Positions 14,653 through 25,898 of a stretch of 64,000 bases of DNA are shown here, piece after piece. Location: assembly GCA_020086605.1 (NCBI GenBank), contig JACBWW010000016.1, forward strand, positions 5,881,682-5,945,681, given 5' to 3'. The notes under the pieces were generated by a model, which was not told the origin of the DNA, did not search any database, and saw nothing but the letters and a program-made list of their open reading frames with translations. The DNA is from Lanius collurio (lineage: Eukaryota; Chordata; Aves; Passeriformes; Laniidae). The first letter of the stretch is position 1. Each line of letters opens with the position of its first letter. Made by a program: the position numbers and the translations under genes.

Positions 14653-17411
14653 AGTACCATCAGGAGGAGCCAATACTATGATTTTTTTACATGCAAGAAT
14701 GACTTGTTTTGCAAGTTGCCTGAAAGTGTGTGTTTGTACACAAATGTTTACACATTGCAAGGCACAGTGAGAAACATCTTTCTGTACAAGGAGACTTAGT
14801 ACCAAAATGAATGAAATTCAGTCTTGACATTTCTGACAGTCAGAGCAGGATTCAATTCCATCACATTTTTGTCCCGTAATGACCTGCCATCATTGTTCTT
14901 CCCAGACTGACAACAAAAATGATCCCCTTTGAAAAAATGGCTTGAATATGTGAAGTCCCTATTTAGAAGTCCCATGCACCCCTGAGGCATTTGAAAATGT
15001 CATAGACATTTTAAAGGTAGCAAACCCTCCACTGCTGTGTGTTGACTCTGCCAACAGCACCATGGCAGGGAAATATTAAGTTTTTTAATGATATTGTAAG
15101 GTTTCATTATGTAGTTGGCATGTGAAATCTATGATGACAGCTGAAGCAGGGAGGGAAATAAGAGTGATTTTCTGTTGATATCCATACTAGTCTACTGCTA
15201 CTACAGAATTTCAGTAAAATTATTTGACAATAAAGAAGGCTAATGAATGTTCTAGAATCTACATACCTAAAATTAATATTATGTTAGGTACTTCCTAAGA
15301 CTTGGATTATTAATAACTTTCTAAGTGACAATAACTTTTTAAAAAACTTTTTGTTCTCAGGGTCACTTAGAACTCATTTTTATAATAATTTTTTTTAATA
15401 AGACCTAAAATTCAGTTAATGAAATCTAAGCTAAGAAATGAAGAAATTTCATAATTATCTTTGTCTCAGATGCCAACTTTTTCCAACACAACATGGTGCT
15501 TATTTGATTTCATCCTTTTTTGGAAGCCTTATTTTTCTCCTCCAGCTCTTTCTGAGAGGATTTTGTCACAATTGATGTAAATCTACACTTTCTTCTTCCT
15601 AAATATTTTATATTCTATTTTTTAACAGGACAATTTGTAATTTATTATAGGTTGATCACATAAATCCTGTCAAATGAAACTATGTTTAACCTCATAAGCA
15701 AGAAAGTCGAATCTGTGTAGTCATTAAGGGATGATTCAGTAATGTTGAATGTGCTGCAGTTTGTTAGGTTTTTCTTCCACTCATCCCCTCTGGGTGCTGA
15801 TACTTTTCACCTGTGTCAAATATGGTGCAGACCAAATTTTTTTTTTAGTAAACCAAAAATAATAATTGTAATAATGATTTCAAGAATATATTTTGTTTAC
15901 TTATGGTGATTTTTTGGGTTTGAAAGGATAACATCCCAGAGGCTGCCTGCTCAAGTTGTGATTTATGACAGTTGAACTAATAATTATTTAACCTAATCAG
16001 TCTTCTCTTTGCTCTGCAAGGTCTGTTTAATGCCACTGTTTCTGATGGGATGTTAAAGCCAGTGTTCACGAATCTAGTTTGCTATAAAAATTTCTTTGTG
16101 CCTGTTTTCATATCTATTCCATGGGAACTGGTAACTTCACTGCCTTTGAGACCCTAATCCCTAAAGGTGCAGATATCACGCTGATTGTAGAGCAGAACAA
16201 ACAAATTAATAAATTTCAGCCTTGACAGATATTGAGTTGGCACCAACATCCTGTTCTTGGCATATGTCCACACCAACCATTCTATTAATCTATTTCTAGG
16301 AATTATTCTTTGTTTCAAAAGGAAAATCTATTTTCGCACATTACAATACTTACTTTAGCTCTCTTATGTGAGAACAGGAATGTCATATTAATGCATCAGC
16401 ACCTGCACTTTAAAATAGAAAATAAAAATTGAATACAATAAAGCAAGCAACATTCCATCGGTCTCACTGAGATGTAATGTTATTTGAAAAAAAAAAAATA
16501 ATACTAATGTTGTGTCTTCTACAATTGGGACAGGAAATCTCAGTGAGATATGACTACCAAAAAAGAGTTTCTTTTATATGCAAACTCTGCTAATATGTTG
16601 AAGGCTGCTTTATGCAATATTTGTTTTATAGAATGTATACGATTGGAAAATGTCATGCTATAGCTAGAAGGTAAAAAACCCTGAGATGTATTCTAAGTGT
16701 TGTCTTCAGGTTAGCATGTGACAGGTTATGACAAACCTTCTCAATGTCCTGGAAGGGTACACCATTTATTTCCTGGCTGGAATATTCTCTGTATTAAAAC
16801 CTGCTTTATTACAACATAGTATATCTCTCTTTTCCCTTATATTCACTTACCCTGTCTCATCCTGTATCATTGACTCCAACAGACATTAGCTATACTTTTT
16901 CATATGGCACATTTTTGTTAAATATCCTTTTTTGTGGCCTTCCCTGGGAAACAGCATAATGAGTTATTTTACTTTAGATTAATAGATTTTGTTGATGGCA
17001 TTCCTGACTCTAGTTTAAAAGTGAAACAACATTATTTACAACCTCATTACTATAATATTTTAAATTTTTTCCTGTCTGGAGATTAGACATCCTTTTTTGT
17101 AGCATTTTAAGGTTTGTTTGCCCATCTAACATACTCTATGTTGATGTATATGATGAATGCTTCTGTTGTATGAGGAACTCACACCAAGAGTAATTTCAAC
17201 CACCTGACAAAGATACTGACCCCCCAAAAATGCCTTGGCATCTCTTATGACATTTAGCAACAGTTTTTATTAATCTCTTGATCTATGCATTATTGGTGCA
17301 TATGGATGGACTGCTGTGTGAAGAGTATCACATACTGGAGCTGATAAGAAACCCTTATCTCTATCATAGAAGGATGAAGCCACCTCATAAGAAGGAGCTG
17401 CACCACTATAT

Positions 17412-17426
17412 GTTTTTTTTTTTTTT
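17412..17426. repeat. poly(T) tract
   Basis: Run of about 15 T. Similar runs lie at 22,577-22,590 and 32,303-32,316. They may be old poly(A) tails of minus-strand retroposed sequences, but no body of a known element adjoins them. Confidence 0.75.
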
Positions 17427-19707
17427 CTAAAATATGTATTTTTTGTGAAGATTGCCTGTTATTTCTTCTACTGCATGTCTTTTGTATTCCTAAGATCTTC
17501 TAGCTAAGTGTTTTGCTTGTAGACATAGATACTTTAAACTATAGTTCTCCCTGGTTTTTGCATTTTAACACTTCCTTCCATTACAGCTAGAAGAGGTGCA
17601 TTCTCCCTTTTACCTGCCTCTCAGTGTATTTGTGATGTATTTTGTTGCTATCTGGCTGTTTTAGGCACAGAAATTTGTAAATAAATGTTTGTCCTTAGTA
17701 TATTAACACATGAACAGCAATGTTTGTGATATCTGAGTGTGATTAGCTCTTGAAAAATTCATCAAATGTCCTGAGATCTGCATTGCTTTTTAAAAATTCA
17801 TAAAAAGTTTTGAAGAGTGAAAATGGTTTGACAAGTAGGCAGGCCACAAAGAAACTGACACTTCAAGGGAGGAAGATCAAACAGGAATAGAGCAGCATAT
17901 TCATACTGGAGGCTGAGAGCCTGGCTGCACTCCAAGGAGGTTGAAAGAACAAGTAGACATGAAATATAGAGAAAGAATAGAGACAGGAATCTCAAGGTGA
18001 GGAAATGAAAGACCATTTGACATTCAAAAAGGATTTTTTAAACATCTTTGACATGCAGTCAATAAATTCACCTCTGGCTTGCTTGTTTAACTAGATGCAA
18101 AAGTTTTCTTGTCATGGAAATTTACACCACATGAAATTTTCAGGAAATTATCTCCTATTTAGGGAGGAAACACTCAAGGGATTTGGAAAGGGTCTCAAAA
18201 TAATCATTGTGGCTTTGATGTGGGGTTGTGAGTCAAATAGACTCTACAGTGAAGTCACCCTGTTACCTGATAGCTGCAATTTAAACCTTAATGATTTATG
18301 TCTACCTCACTAAACATGAACTGTATCTTTCACATACTCCCTATTAAAAGATCCATTTATTTTTATTGGAAGGATTTTATTAAAGGTGCTGTCATATTTA
18401 TATAGAGAAAGTCTATTGGTTATGTGTGTATGAATATTCCTAAATTTGAAATGAATGGGAAATGAAAAAGTTTCATTAGTCACATTTGATTTATTTCTTT
18501 TGTATTAAGCAAGGATTTAGCACCATGTTATGAAAGAGGTACCTATGTAAGTGTCAATCTAAAATATGTTTAATTATGTTTAACAGTGCTCTAATGAATG
18601 GCTATACCTGCTACCCACAGGGACACTCGTCCATTCATAATATTTACACATCTGTGGTATGTGAATAGGACAGAAAATGGCTCTCTTGCCTTCCACACTT
18701 TGCCACATCTCTGTTATGCCACTGGTGCCATCCATCAAGGAATTTCAAAGGGCAATTGGTAAAAGAAAACATAAGACATTCATCTCAAGAGGCCTGATTC
18801 TGTTTTATTAGATTCTCCCTAGGTTTTTCCCCATGCTTTGAAGCAGAGGTAGCAGCAAGGGATCAAGCAGTAAAAGCCTTTTAAAACTTCAACCTCCTCT
18901 CCAGCTGGGTTTCAAATCAATTCTTTTTTCACTCGACCAGCAGTAGTGCTTATGAGTGTAGACTACTGCAGTATTAAAAACTTGATAAAACTTAGCTTGT
19001 CCTTTCTTATTCCAGGGGAATTTTACTGGGACAGCACAGAAGACAAAGCACCAGTGAGGTTACAAATGTCAGAACACTTGGTTTGTTATGGTTTGAAGAA
19101 TTTTAGGTGGAAATTGGAAGAATATTCAAATATTTTACTCTTGAAGATGGATTTCCCCATGTTCTTTGAGATTCTCATGCACTAGTGTCTGTGAACATCT
19201 GTACTGGGCAATTCTCAATGTGTACACTAGGATGGGAATAAATAATTTAATTCACTTGATAAGTCTGAGAATCCTGTTCTGAAATATTTTTGAAGTTCAT
19301 TTTTATGGAATATTTAAACGAGTCAGAAAATTTACAAGACCCTCACAAATTTGGAATGAGGCATGGTAATTTCGTCTTCTTTTTCTTGTAAATCTCTCTG
19401 GTACTGCTAAGGAAAACAAGCCACCCTGCAGTCCCAGAAGCTATTTACAGAAGAAATGTGCTCTGCGGTTCTGACAACAACAAAACAACGAAGCCACGCA
19501 TCTCAAAATAGTTTAACAAACCTGCTTTTGTGCATTGTGTCTGAGTATTAGAAGATGGGATCTTTCTACCGTGCTTTCTAATTGCTCTGAGGTGTTCCTT
19601 TGCTGCCCGCAGCGGCTGCCTCGCCCCGGTGTGATTTTTGCCTTGGCTGGGGGCTCACTGGGGCGCCTTTGAGTCCGAGCCTCAGGCGCGCTCAGCCCGG
19701 CCGCCTG

Positions 19708-19735
19708 CAGGTGCAATTAATTGCCTGGTTAATTG
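19708..19735. promoter_or_regulatory. E-box / homeodomain-like site cluster
   Basis: Inside the CpG island lies an AT-rich pocket with CAGGTG (an E-box, 19,708-19,713), immediately followed by the 10-base palindrome CAATTAATTG (19,714-19,723) and a second TTAATTG (19,729-19,735). TAATT cores are typical homeodomain targets, and a palindrome can hold a dimer. It sits about 75-100 bases upstream of the candidate start codon, where promoter elements are expected. Binding is inferred from the motifs only. Confidence 0.35.
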
Positions 19736-19809
19736 TCTGTATTTAGGGGGAGGGTGGGAAGGACCCGAGCCTTCCTCACGGCTCCGAGGGCGCAGCGGTG
19801 GGGGCTGCC

Positions 19810-19862
19810 ATGGCCCAGAGCTGGGGCCGCTCTTCCGGCCGCGCAGTTCTTCACGTACTCAG
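19810..19862 (+). CDS. candidate first coding exon (17 codons)
   Basis: The ATG at 19,810 has a near-ideal Kozak context (gctgccATGG) in the CpG island. It opens a frame MAQSWGRSSGRAVLHVL and reaches a good splice donor, ctcag|gtaaat, after 53 bases (17 codons plus two bases). Read through the donor, the frame stops at once (taa at 19,865), as expected if the donor is used. The peptide is too short to assign to a family, and no downstream partner exon was identified. The alternative is a non-coding first exon of a long non-coding RNA with a fortuitous ATG. Confidence 0.3.
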
Positions 19863-20188
19863 GTAAATGTTTTTGTTGTCCATAGGAGAGGTGCTTAATT
19901 TAGTCCCAGTGAAGGATAATTCTCCATAGCTGTCGGTTCCATCACCTGAGCTGTTGGCTTGGCCGCTCCGACTTGGGGCGATCCCCTCCGGGCTCCGCGG
20001 GGACTGCGCTTCTGCCCGCCACTGAGTTCACTCACCTCTCTGCAGCTCTGGGCTTTTCCCAGTGTGGTGGGGTTTATGCTTTTATGCGGGGCTTTTAATG
20101 TTCTTTAATATAAGTATATATATATTTATGTATAAAAGTATGAATACACTGAGGAAAAATATATATTTTCACAGATACACACAGATAT

Positions 20189-20203
20189 ACACACACACAC
20201 ACA
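20189..20203. repeat. (AC)n microsatellite
   Basis: About seven AC units, preceded by related acagatacacacagat sequence, in the AT-rich spacer between the two CpG-rich blocks. Likely to be length-polymorphic. Confidence 0.8.
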
Positions 20204-20403
20204 GAGATAGAGTCTCAGGGTTTTATAAATGTAGGGCCGGCTTTGCTGTCCGATCTCACAGAAAGGCAGCGATCTCTCGGCCCCTTTGGGGTGCCTGCGA
20301 GCCACGGTCTGTGCATGGTGCCGGCGCTCCGGTGGCCAGCACCGGCCGGCCCGAGACCCGGGGGAAAGAGCTGGGTGGGGACCGGCTTCCTTGGTGTGAC
20401 TTA

Positions 20404-20571
20404 ATGGCTCTTCGTGGCCTTGTTGGGGCAGCACAACGGCTGTTGTGCTTGGTCATCATCTCCCTGATCGTTACGATTCCCGTCTCTTCTGGGCTTTTTA
20501 TCCTAAAGAGGTTTTTCCGGCAACTCACCCTATCTGCTAATGTGTCACGGAGCCGCGTCCCGGCAGGTTAG
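20404..20571 (+). CDS. possible 55-codon membrane microprotein (weak)
   Basis: The ATG at 20,404 in the second CpG-rich block starts a frame of 55 codons ending in tag at 20,569-20,571. The middle is a hydrophobic run (LLCLVIISLIVTIPVSSG) long enough for one membrane segment, followed by a basic stretch (LKRFFRQ). The frame remains open further upstream to about 20,062, but that part translates (CA)n and AT-rich DNA and is unlikely to be coding. No family was recognised. It may be a small protein, part of a 5' untranslated region, or chance. Confidence 0.12.
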   Translation: MALRGLVGAAQRLLCLVIISLIVTIPVSSGLFILKRFFRQLTLSANVSRSRVPAG

Positions 20572-23500
20572 AGGAACCTTTGGGAGTCCTTTTCTTGCAA
20601 TGAGCTCAGCTGTGTGCCAGGTTTTCATTAGAACACGATAATTGGTAAGCTGAGGTATTGCAGGGTGGTGCAATATTTTCATCGTTTGTGATTTATTTTC
20701 CTCTGGAGGGGTGGTCCTGTTGTGCAGGCCATTTCTGGCTGGAATAACAGAGAAGCTGTGCTCCAGTGGAGTGATTTACCACAGTTATAACCATGTGTGT
20801 AATGTACTTCTAGCCTCTTTGTCATGCATGCTACATGTCATGAAATATTATTGTTGAATGCTTAATATACCAGTGCACAGCAGGAGATAATATCAGATTA
20901 ATTACACTGGTGGTGTATATAAATCATGGCTTTGAAGCTGCGGTTGCTCAAGTTCATGTGCTGCTTTATATGCTGCTTTTGAGGGTATCAGGTGAGCTGC
21001 TGCCTGCGCTGCTCGGGTTGGCTGCTTTCTGTAAAGATCAGGTCTTTGCAAATCCCAGCTTTCCTAAGGCTTCCCGTCCTTACTGTCTTTGGGATATGAA
21101 AACAGTACAAGCTGGTTGTGGAAAAATATATTGTTAGGCTACTGCAAAGCTGAAAACAAGATTAATATTAAAATGCATTTATGGAAGTTCATGAACTGGG
21201 GTGACTGTGAAGTGTGTGGTGGTGCCCTCTCCTCTTCCTATGAGTTTCAGTTCCCACTGTTGCAGCTGCTGCATTTAGAAGGCTTTTTGTTCTAGTTGCT
21301 TTCTTCATACTCTGCATCTGTCCTGCACTTCAAATTCTTGAGGAACACCTTGTGTTCACCTCTGCTTTTCCAACAGCAGTTTCTGGTTCTTAGAATCTGT
21401 TCTTCCTACCAAAGGTGTTGAGATAAGTATCTCCTACTGCAGTTCCTTAGGTTTCTTTTCTCTTTCCCATTCCTGAAAACTTTGAACAAAGCTGGGTTCC
21501 TGTGAGCTTCAAAATCCTTCTCTCCCTTGTTTTACATCTCCAAGAACTACATTAATATTCCAAACTTTCTAGTACTCCTTTGATACTGAATTTAGACAAC
21601 TAAAAAGGGACAGATAAAAGGATTTAGGTCTTAGCTAGTGTCTGCTAAAAAATCAGTATGGAACTTTTCACTGGAGAAGGAGGAACGTTTGGGATGTGAC
21701 AAGGAAGTCAGGCTCTTTCCTTAGTGCTTTGTTGCATTTATTAGCTGGTCTCAAGGCTGTGCCAGAAATTGATACATTTGTCAGTTTGCTTCTTAACAGC
21801 ATTTCTGTTTTGTTACCAACCACATAAGACTAGCATACTTAGAAGAATTTACGTGTATAATATGCTTTTTACATTTAAAGGAGGGAGTGTGTGGTGCTCT
21901 ACTCGCGGCTTCCCCTTGCTAACAAATTTTAACGTGTTTGACATGAGTTGTTGCACTGGCCCCTTTATTACCAAAGCAGAAAATCTCAGGTGTCCATCCC
22001 AAACCCTTGTGCTAAGCCTTGCAAACAGCAATCACTTGTGAGTGGGTCTTTGGTTCAGTCTAGTCCCAACATGTACTTTACATGCACACAGACTCTCAGG
22101 AAAACCTTTATGTGAAAAGAAGGGGTGAAAGCTTCACACGTTGTTGCAGCAGGCAAAATTTTGGCCTTTCTGTGGTCTGTGTGTTCCTGCTTAACCACTT
22201 GCCTTCATCTGTTTCACACTCATGTTTTTCCTCGTGTTCGTTTTTCATTTTGTTTTTTCTTTTTTGTGTCTTTTGTTAAAGGACATTTATGACACTTCTT
22301 AAATTCCTGTGAGGAAAATATGGCCTGATCTGGTCTGTAACTATCAGTGGAGCCTTTAGATAAAGATTTAAAAAACAATAACAGACTGTATGTGTTATGA
22401 GAAATTTCTCTGTTGAAGACCATATGGCCAAGGCCATTAATACCAGAACTGCTTTTCTTTTCAGATTTGGTAGCATAATATCTGAATTTTGCTAAATCAA
22501 GTTTGCTTCCTTCAGAAATTTTTGTGCAATAATTCACTAGGATTTAGATGGTATGAACCATCAGACTCAGTGCAGATTTTTTTTTTTTTTGTTGAGTTCA
22601 TAAAACAACCTATCATATTGAGGACAAAGTTAAGCCTTTTATGCAGTTAATAGCAATGAAATAATATGTTCAGGGAAAACTTGAAATTCCAAGGACATCA
22701 GCAGACAAAGGGAAGAGTAGGATGGGAGTTGACTCCCCACTACCTGTAGCTAGAGCTTCTCCTTGAAAGTGTTTAATAAACTCTACCCATTTCTATGAAC
22801 TGAAACTTTTAACACACTGGAATAGAAGCTTCACAAATGTCAAATCTGAGCATCTTTATGGGAGATTAGTCCTTTTTTCTTGTACAAATAAAAACCAAAG
22901 CTTATAATGATTACTCAGCAGGATTTGATTCAGACTCAGGCCTGTGATTTCTTTTGCCTGGTTTGCAGTGGTTTTTACAGTGTGTTCAAAGAAAAGCTAT
23001 CACACTCCCTCTCGGAATTATTTGCAGTTAGAAAATACTTGGACTACTTTAAGGATCCTATGGGATCCTTCAGGTATACATTTGATTTTCCACTGTTACC
23101 TGTGGATTTCTTGATGACACTTGTGAAACTCCTCCCTGTGAGAGATACTGTGCAACGGGTTAGTGGCACAACCTGATTCAAACTGACTTGTCTACTGTCT
23201 ATGTGACTTTCCATGCAAAACAGGGTATGCATGACTACTGTATTAACAAGAATAAGTTTTGCAGAGTTTTTTTGGGCATTGCACGTGAACAGAACAGATG
23301 ACAGCAGAACAGCTTGTTCTGCTCTTTTTTTCAATGAATAATAAAGTGTTGAAGTTTTCTACTCTTTAAAACATATTCAGGAAAAAGTGGTATTAAAGGT
23401 TTTGAAAGTTAGAACTGGTTGTGATGTTTCAGATATGAGTAAGTGTAAGATATATTCTGATGTTTATTCCTATTTGTGGTGAGCTAATCCTGGTTCCCCA

Positions 23501-25354
23501 GTATGAGTATTCACTGGTATTTTGTGCTTAGGATATTTGATGTTGTAAATGGGTGCCTTTGGCCTTAACTTCTGCAACCCTACATATCAACATGCCAGTA
23601 TGAGAGTCCTTTCCATATTGGCATATAACTTGCTGCTTTTATAATTATTTTTATGTAAAACTATTTTATCTTCTCTGTGAAAAGGCATTTTTCTTACCCC
23701 ACCCCATACTTAGGGAAAAAATACCTTAAGGAGAACGCAAACTATTGTTTCCTGAAAGATTGTTCTAGTATTAATTATAAAATAAACATTATTTTTTGCT
23801 GGTATAAACTACCAATTTAGCTTTCCAATTCCAAACCCCAATGAACTGGATGCCTTGAAGACTTTTGTTCCAGAAATTACTTTAGTTTGTCTTACATCTT
23901 TTGGTCTCAAATTAGGGATTTTTGACAGGTTTGGTACTTTTGTGCAAATTTGTGTTTAGCTTCTTTGTTTTGGATTTCTCAAGATACAACCCCTCTGTTG
24001 TTTGTTGTGACCTTTTCTATTCCATCTGGCTTGCTTGCTTCCTAATTTCTGCTCTCTGAGAGCAAGTGTCTGCTTTCCAGTGCTGTTGCTTCATTCCAGC
24101 ATCACTGATTACTGAAGTTATTTCATCTGTCAATATACACCGTATCTATTATATCCCTCAGTCTGTGACTGTCACCTCTGAAGTTTTTTTTCTCCTGTTG
24201 CTGATGAGTCTGTCCTTGTAATGATGTTGCTTGATTTACTATTGTTAGCTGTTACTCAGGCTTCAAACTCTATTTCAAATCCATCTTCTTTTCCTTGAAA
24301 TCAGGAACTGGCTGTTTTGGGGAGTTTTTACAGGATAGGCTATGAAATTGGTGTGCTTAATCTGTAATCAGTGCAGTGAAGAGGGGTGTTTTGGGTTTAA
24401 TGTTTTTAGGCTTTTTAGAAATAACATTTTTGTCATTTTTCTGAACATAAGTGTTGCTGTAGTGTGCTAACAGTTTACACTTGTGTAAGGAGAGTCAATC
24501 CAGGATTGCCTTGTGTGTCTAATTAAGAATGTTCATGCATGAAGAGAAAGGCCAGCTGTTCTTTTCTCATCAAAATATAGTAGTTGATATTGCACTGTTA
24601 GTAAGTAGGTGCCCCTAAACCCTGCCAGTAATAAGAAAAAGATGAATAGCAATTTCTTATGTAGAGTAAACAGAGTAATTTGACTTTGCTCTACTCTATG
24701 TGGGTTCTTAGCAGAATGCAAGCACTTCCTGAGGATAGCTGATGGTAATTGCAGAAGTGGAGCTGTGGAGGAATAAACTTTCTTTGGGGACAGAAGAGCA
24801 AAACTAGAATTCCTGGAGGTGAAATTCTCTTCCTCAGGCAGTCTCTCCAATGTGTTCAGAAAGCATTGTTTACTTATTCAAGTTCCTTTAGCTTAGCATT
24901 GGAGGCTGCTTTATTTTCTTAATACTACTCTTGAGATTAAATAAATACTTTTCTTAGACAATGCCTTTTTTATACCTGAGTAGTGCAGGATCAGAAGTAT
25001 TGCCTATGCACTTAAAGAATGCAAAAGCAAAGTTACGCTTATGCTTTACTTCTCCCTAAATCCTTTCTGCCTACTTGAGTTCTGTTAAAAATATGTTCAA
25101 ATGATAAGAATGTAATAGAAGCAAGTCTGTTATTTAACTGATAAAAATTATGATTTAATCATAATTTACTTAAATAATATTTGAAAGAAAAGCCTTAGTG
25201 CTAGTGTGAAATTTCACAAAAATCTGTTATCTCAGTTTGAGAGCTGATGTCTTTTCTGTGAAGATTGTAGTTTAAAGTATTCATCTAGCACTTAAAAAAT
25301 TTCAGCTTTCTTGGCCTATAAACTGCATGCTATTGCTCTAAATACTGCAATATT
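20571..25354. other. non-coding unique sequence downstream of the CpG island
   Basis: No gene is supported except the weak exon candidate at 22,969-23,073. It includes a poly(T) run at 22,577-22,590. If the CpG island is a + strand promoter this is likely first-intron sequence. No CR1 or LTR was recognised. Confidence 0.5.
22969..23073 (+). CDS. possible internal exon (weak)
   Basis: A good pyrimidine-rich acceptor (cttttgcctggtttgcag) precedes an open 105-base stretch that ends at cttcag|gtatac, a fair donor. The frame is open throughout and reads GFYSVFKEKLSHSLSELF and on to KDPMGSFR. The length is a typical vertebrate exon size. It lies about 3.1 kb downstream of the candidate first exon on the same strand, but the phases do not fit a direct splice. 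The first exon ends with two bases of a codon, and this frame also begins with one leftover base before a complete codon at 22,970; the joined codon would be AG+T. A direct join is therefore formally in frame, but the protein family is unknown and chance is likely. Confidence 0.15.
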
Positions 25355-25852
25355 TCATAGAATGGTTAGGGTTGGAAGGGACCTTAAGGCCCTCCAGTTC
25401 CAGCCTGCCCCATGGTGGGCAGGGACACCTTCCACTACATCAGGCTGCTCTGGGTCCCATCCAGTCTGGCCTTTGGCACTTCTAGGGATGGGACATCCAC
25501 AGCTTCTCTGTTCCAGGGCCTCACCACCGTCATAGTAAAGAATTTCTTCCTAATGTCTCACCTAGACCTATCCCCTCTCAGTTTAAGGTTATCTCCCCGT
25601 GTCCCATCACTGCCTGTCCTTGTGAAAAGCCTCTCTCCCGAGGTCCTGTCCGTTCCCTTTGGTTACTGACACGTGCTATAAACTTCTCCTAGGAGTCCTT
25701 GAAAGGCCTTTTTTACTCCAGGCTGAGCAGCCCCATCTCTCTCAGCCTCTCTTCTTAGCAGAGGTGCTCCAGCCCTCTGAGCACCTCCGTGGCCTCTTCT
25801 GGACTTTGTATTGGGGGCCCCAGAGCTGGCACAATATTCCAGCTGGGGTGTC
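25355..25852 (-). mobile_element. CR1 LINE fragment, 5'-truncated
   Basis: The minus-strand CR1 3' region is recognisable along its length. It starts on the + strand with catagaatgg...gttggaagggacctt (reverse complement of the CR1 3' end). It continues through the conserved blocks reading gggcagggacaccttcca, agtaaagaatttcttccta and ctctcagcctctcttct, up to gggggccccagagctgg. Read on the minus strand, the far part encodes a decayed reverse-transcriptase C-terminus (LEYCASSGAPNTK, matching the usual LEYC-x-W-AP block). The 5' part of the element is missing, as in most CR1 copies. A plus-strand CR1 tail follows directly. It is inactive. Confidence 0.92.
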
Positions 25853-25898
25853 CTGATGGCCTTGGAGGTCTTTTCCAGCCTTAGTGATCCTACAGTTC
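25853..25898 (+). mobile_element. CR1 3' terminal fragment (46 bases)
   Basis: The sequence ggccttggaggtcttttcc agccttagtgatcctacag is the last part of a CR1 element in + orientation, with a degenerate version of the terminal octamer. It abuts the 5'-truncated end of the minus-strand CR1, giving two CR1 fragments joined head to head with both 3' ends outward. No further + strand CR1 sequence is visible left of the minus-strand copy, so a simple nested insertion is not evident. Confidence 0.7.

Larger units (their letters stand above)
5548..19589. other. non-coding, AT-rich unique sequence
   Basis: No gene is supported. The stretch holds short A-rich tracts (7.36 and 9.84 kb), a T run at 17.41 kb, a GC-richer patch at 8.17-8.58 kb and a POU-octamer motif at 14.65 kb, listed separately where useful. 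The longest frames (about 105-119 codons) overlap antisense frames and show no domain, signal peptide or splice structure I can recognise. No CR1 3' end was found. Confidence 0.55.
19595..20570. promoter_or_regulatory. CpG island (bipartite), candidate promoter
   Basis: Two CpG-dense, GC-rich blocks, about 19,595-20,040 and 20,235-20,570, stand out against flanks that are almost free of CpG. By hand count there are about 27 CpG in 19,621-20,040 and about 24 in 20,221-20,580. Between them is an AT-rich stretch with a (CA)n run and a perfect TATA-like word TATAAAAG at 20,131-20,138. In vertebrates such islands usually mark promoters and first exons. The first block contains a strong Kozak ATG followed by a splice donor on the + strand. 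Direction of transcription is not proven, and the island could also serve a minus-strand or non-coding transcript. Confidence 0.75.

Noticed and set aside
20062..20403. 169-codon + strand frame through the AT-rich spacer, ending in the second CpG block
   Set aside because: The upstream part translates (CA)n and AT-rich DNA (runs of Y, T, H). Only the last 55 codons from an internal ATG are worth keeping, and only weakly.
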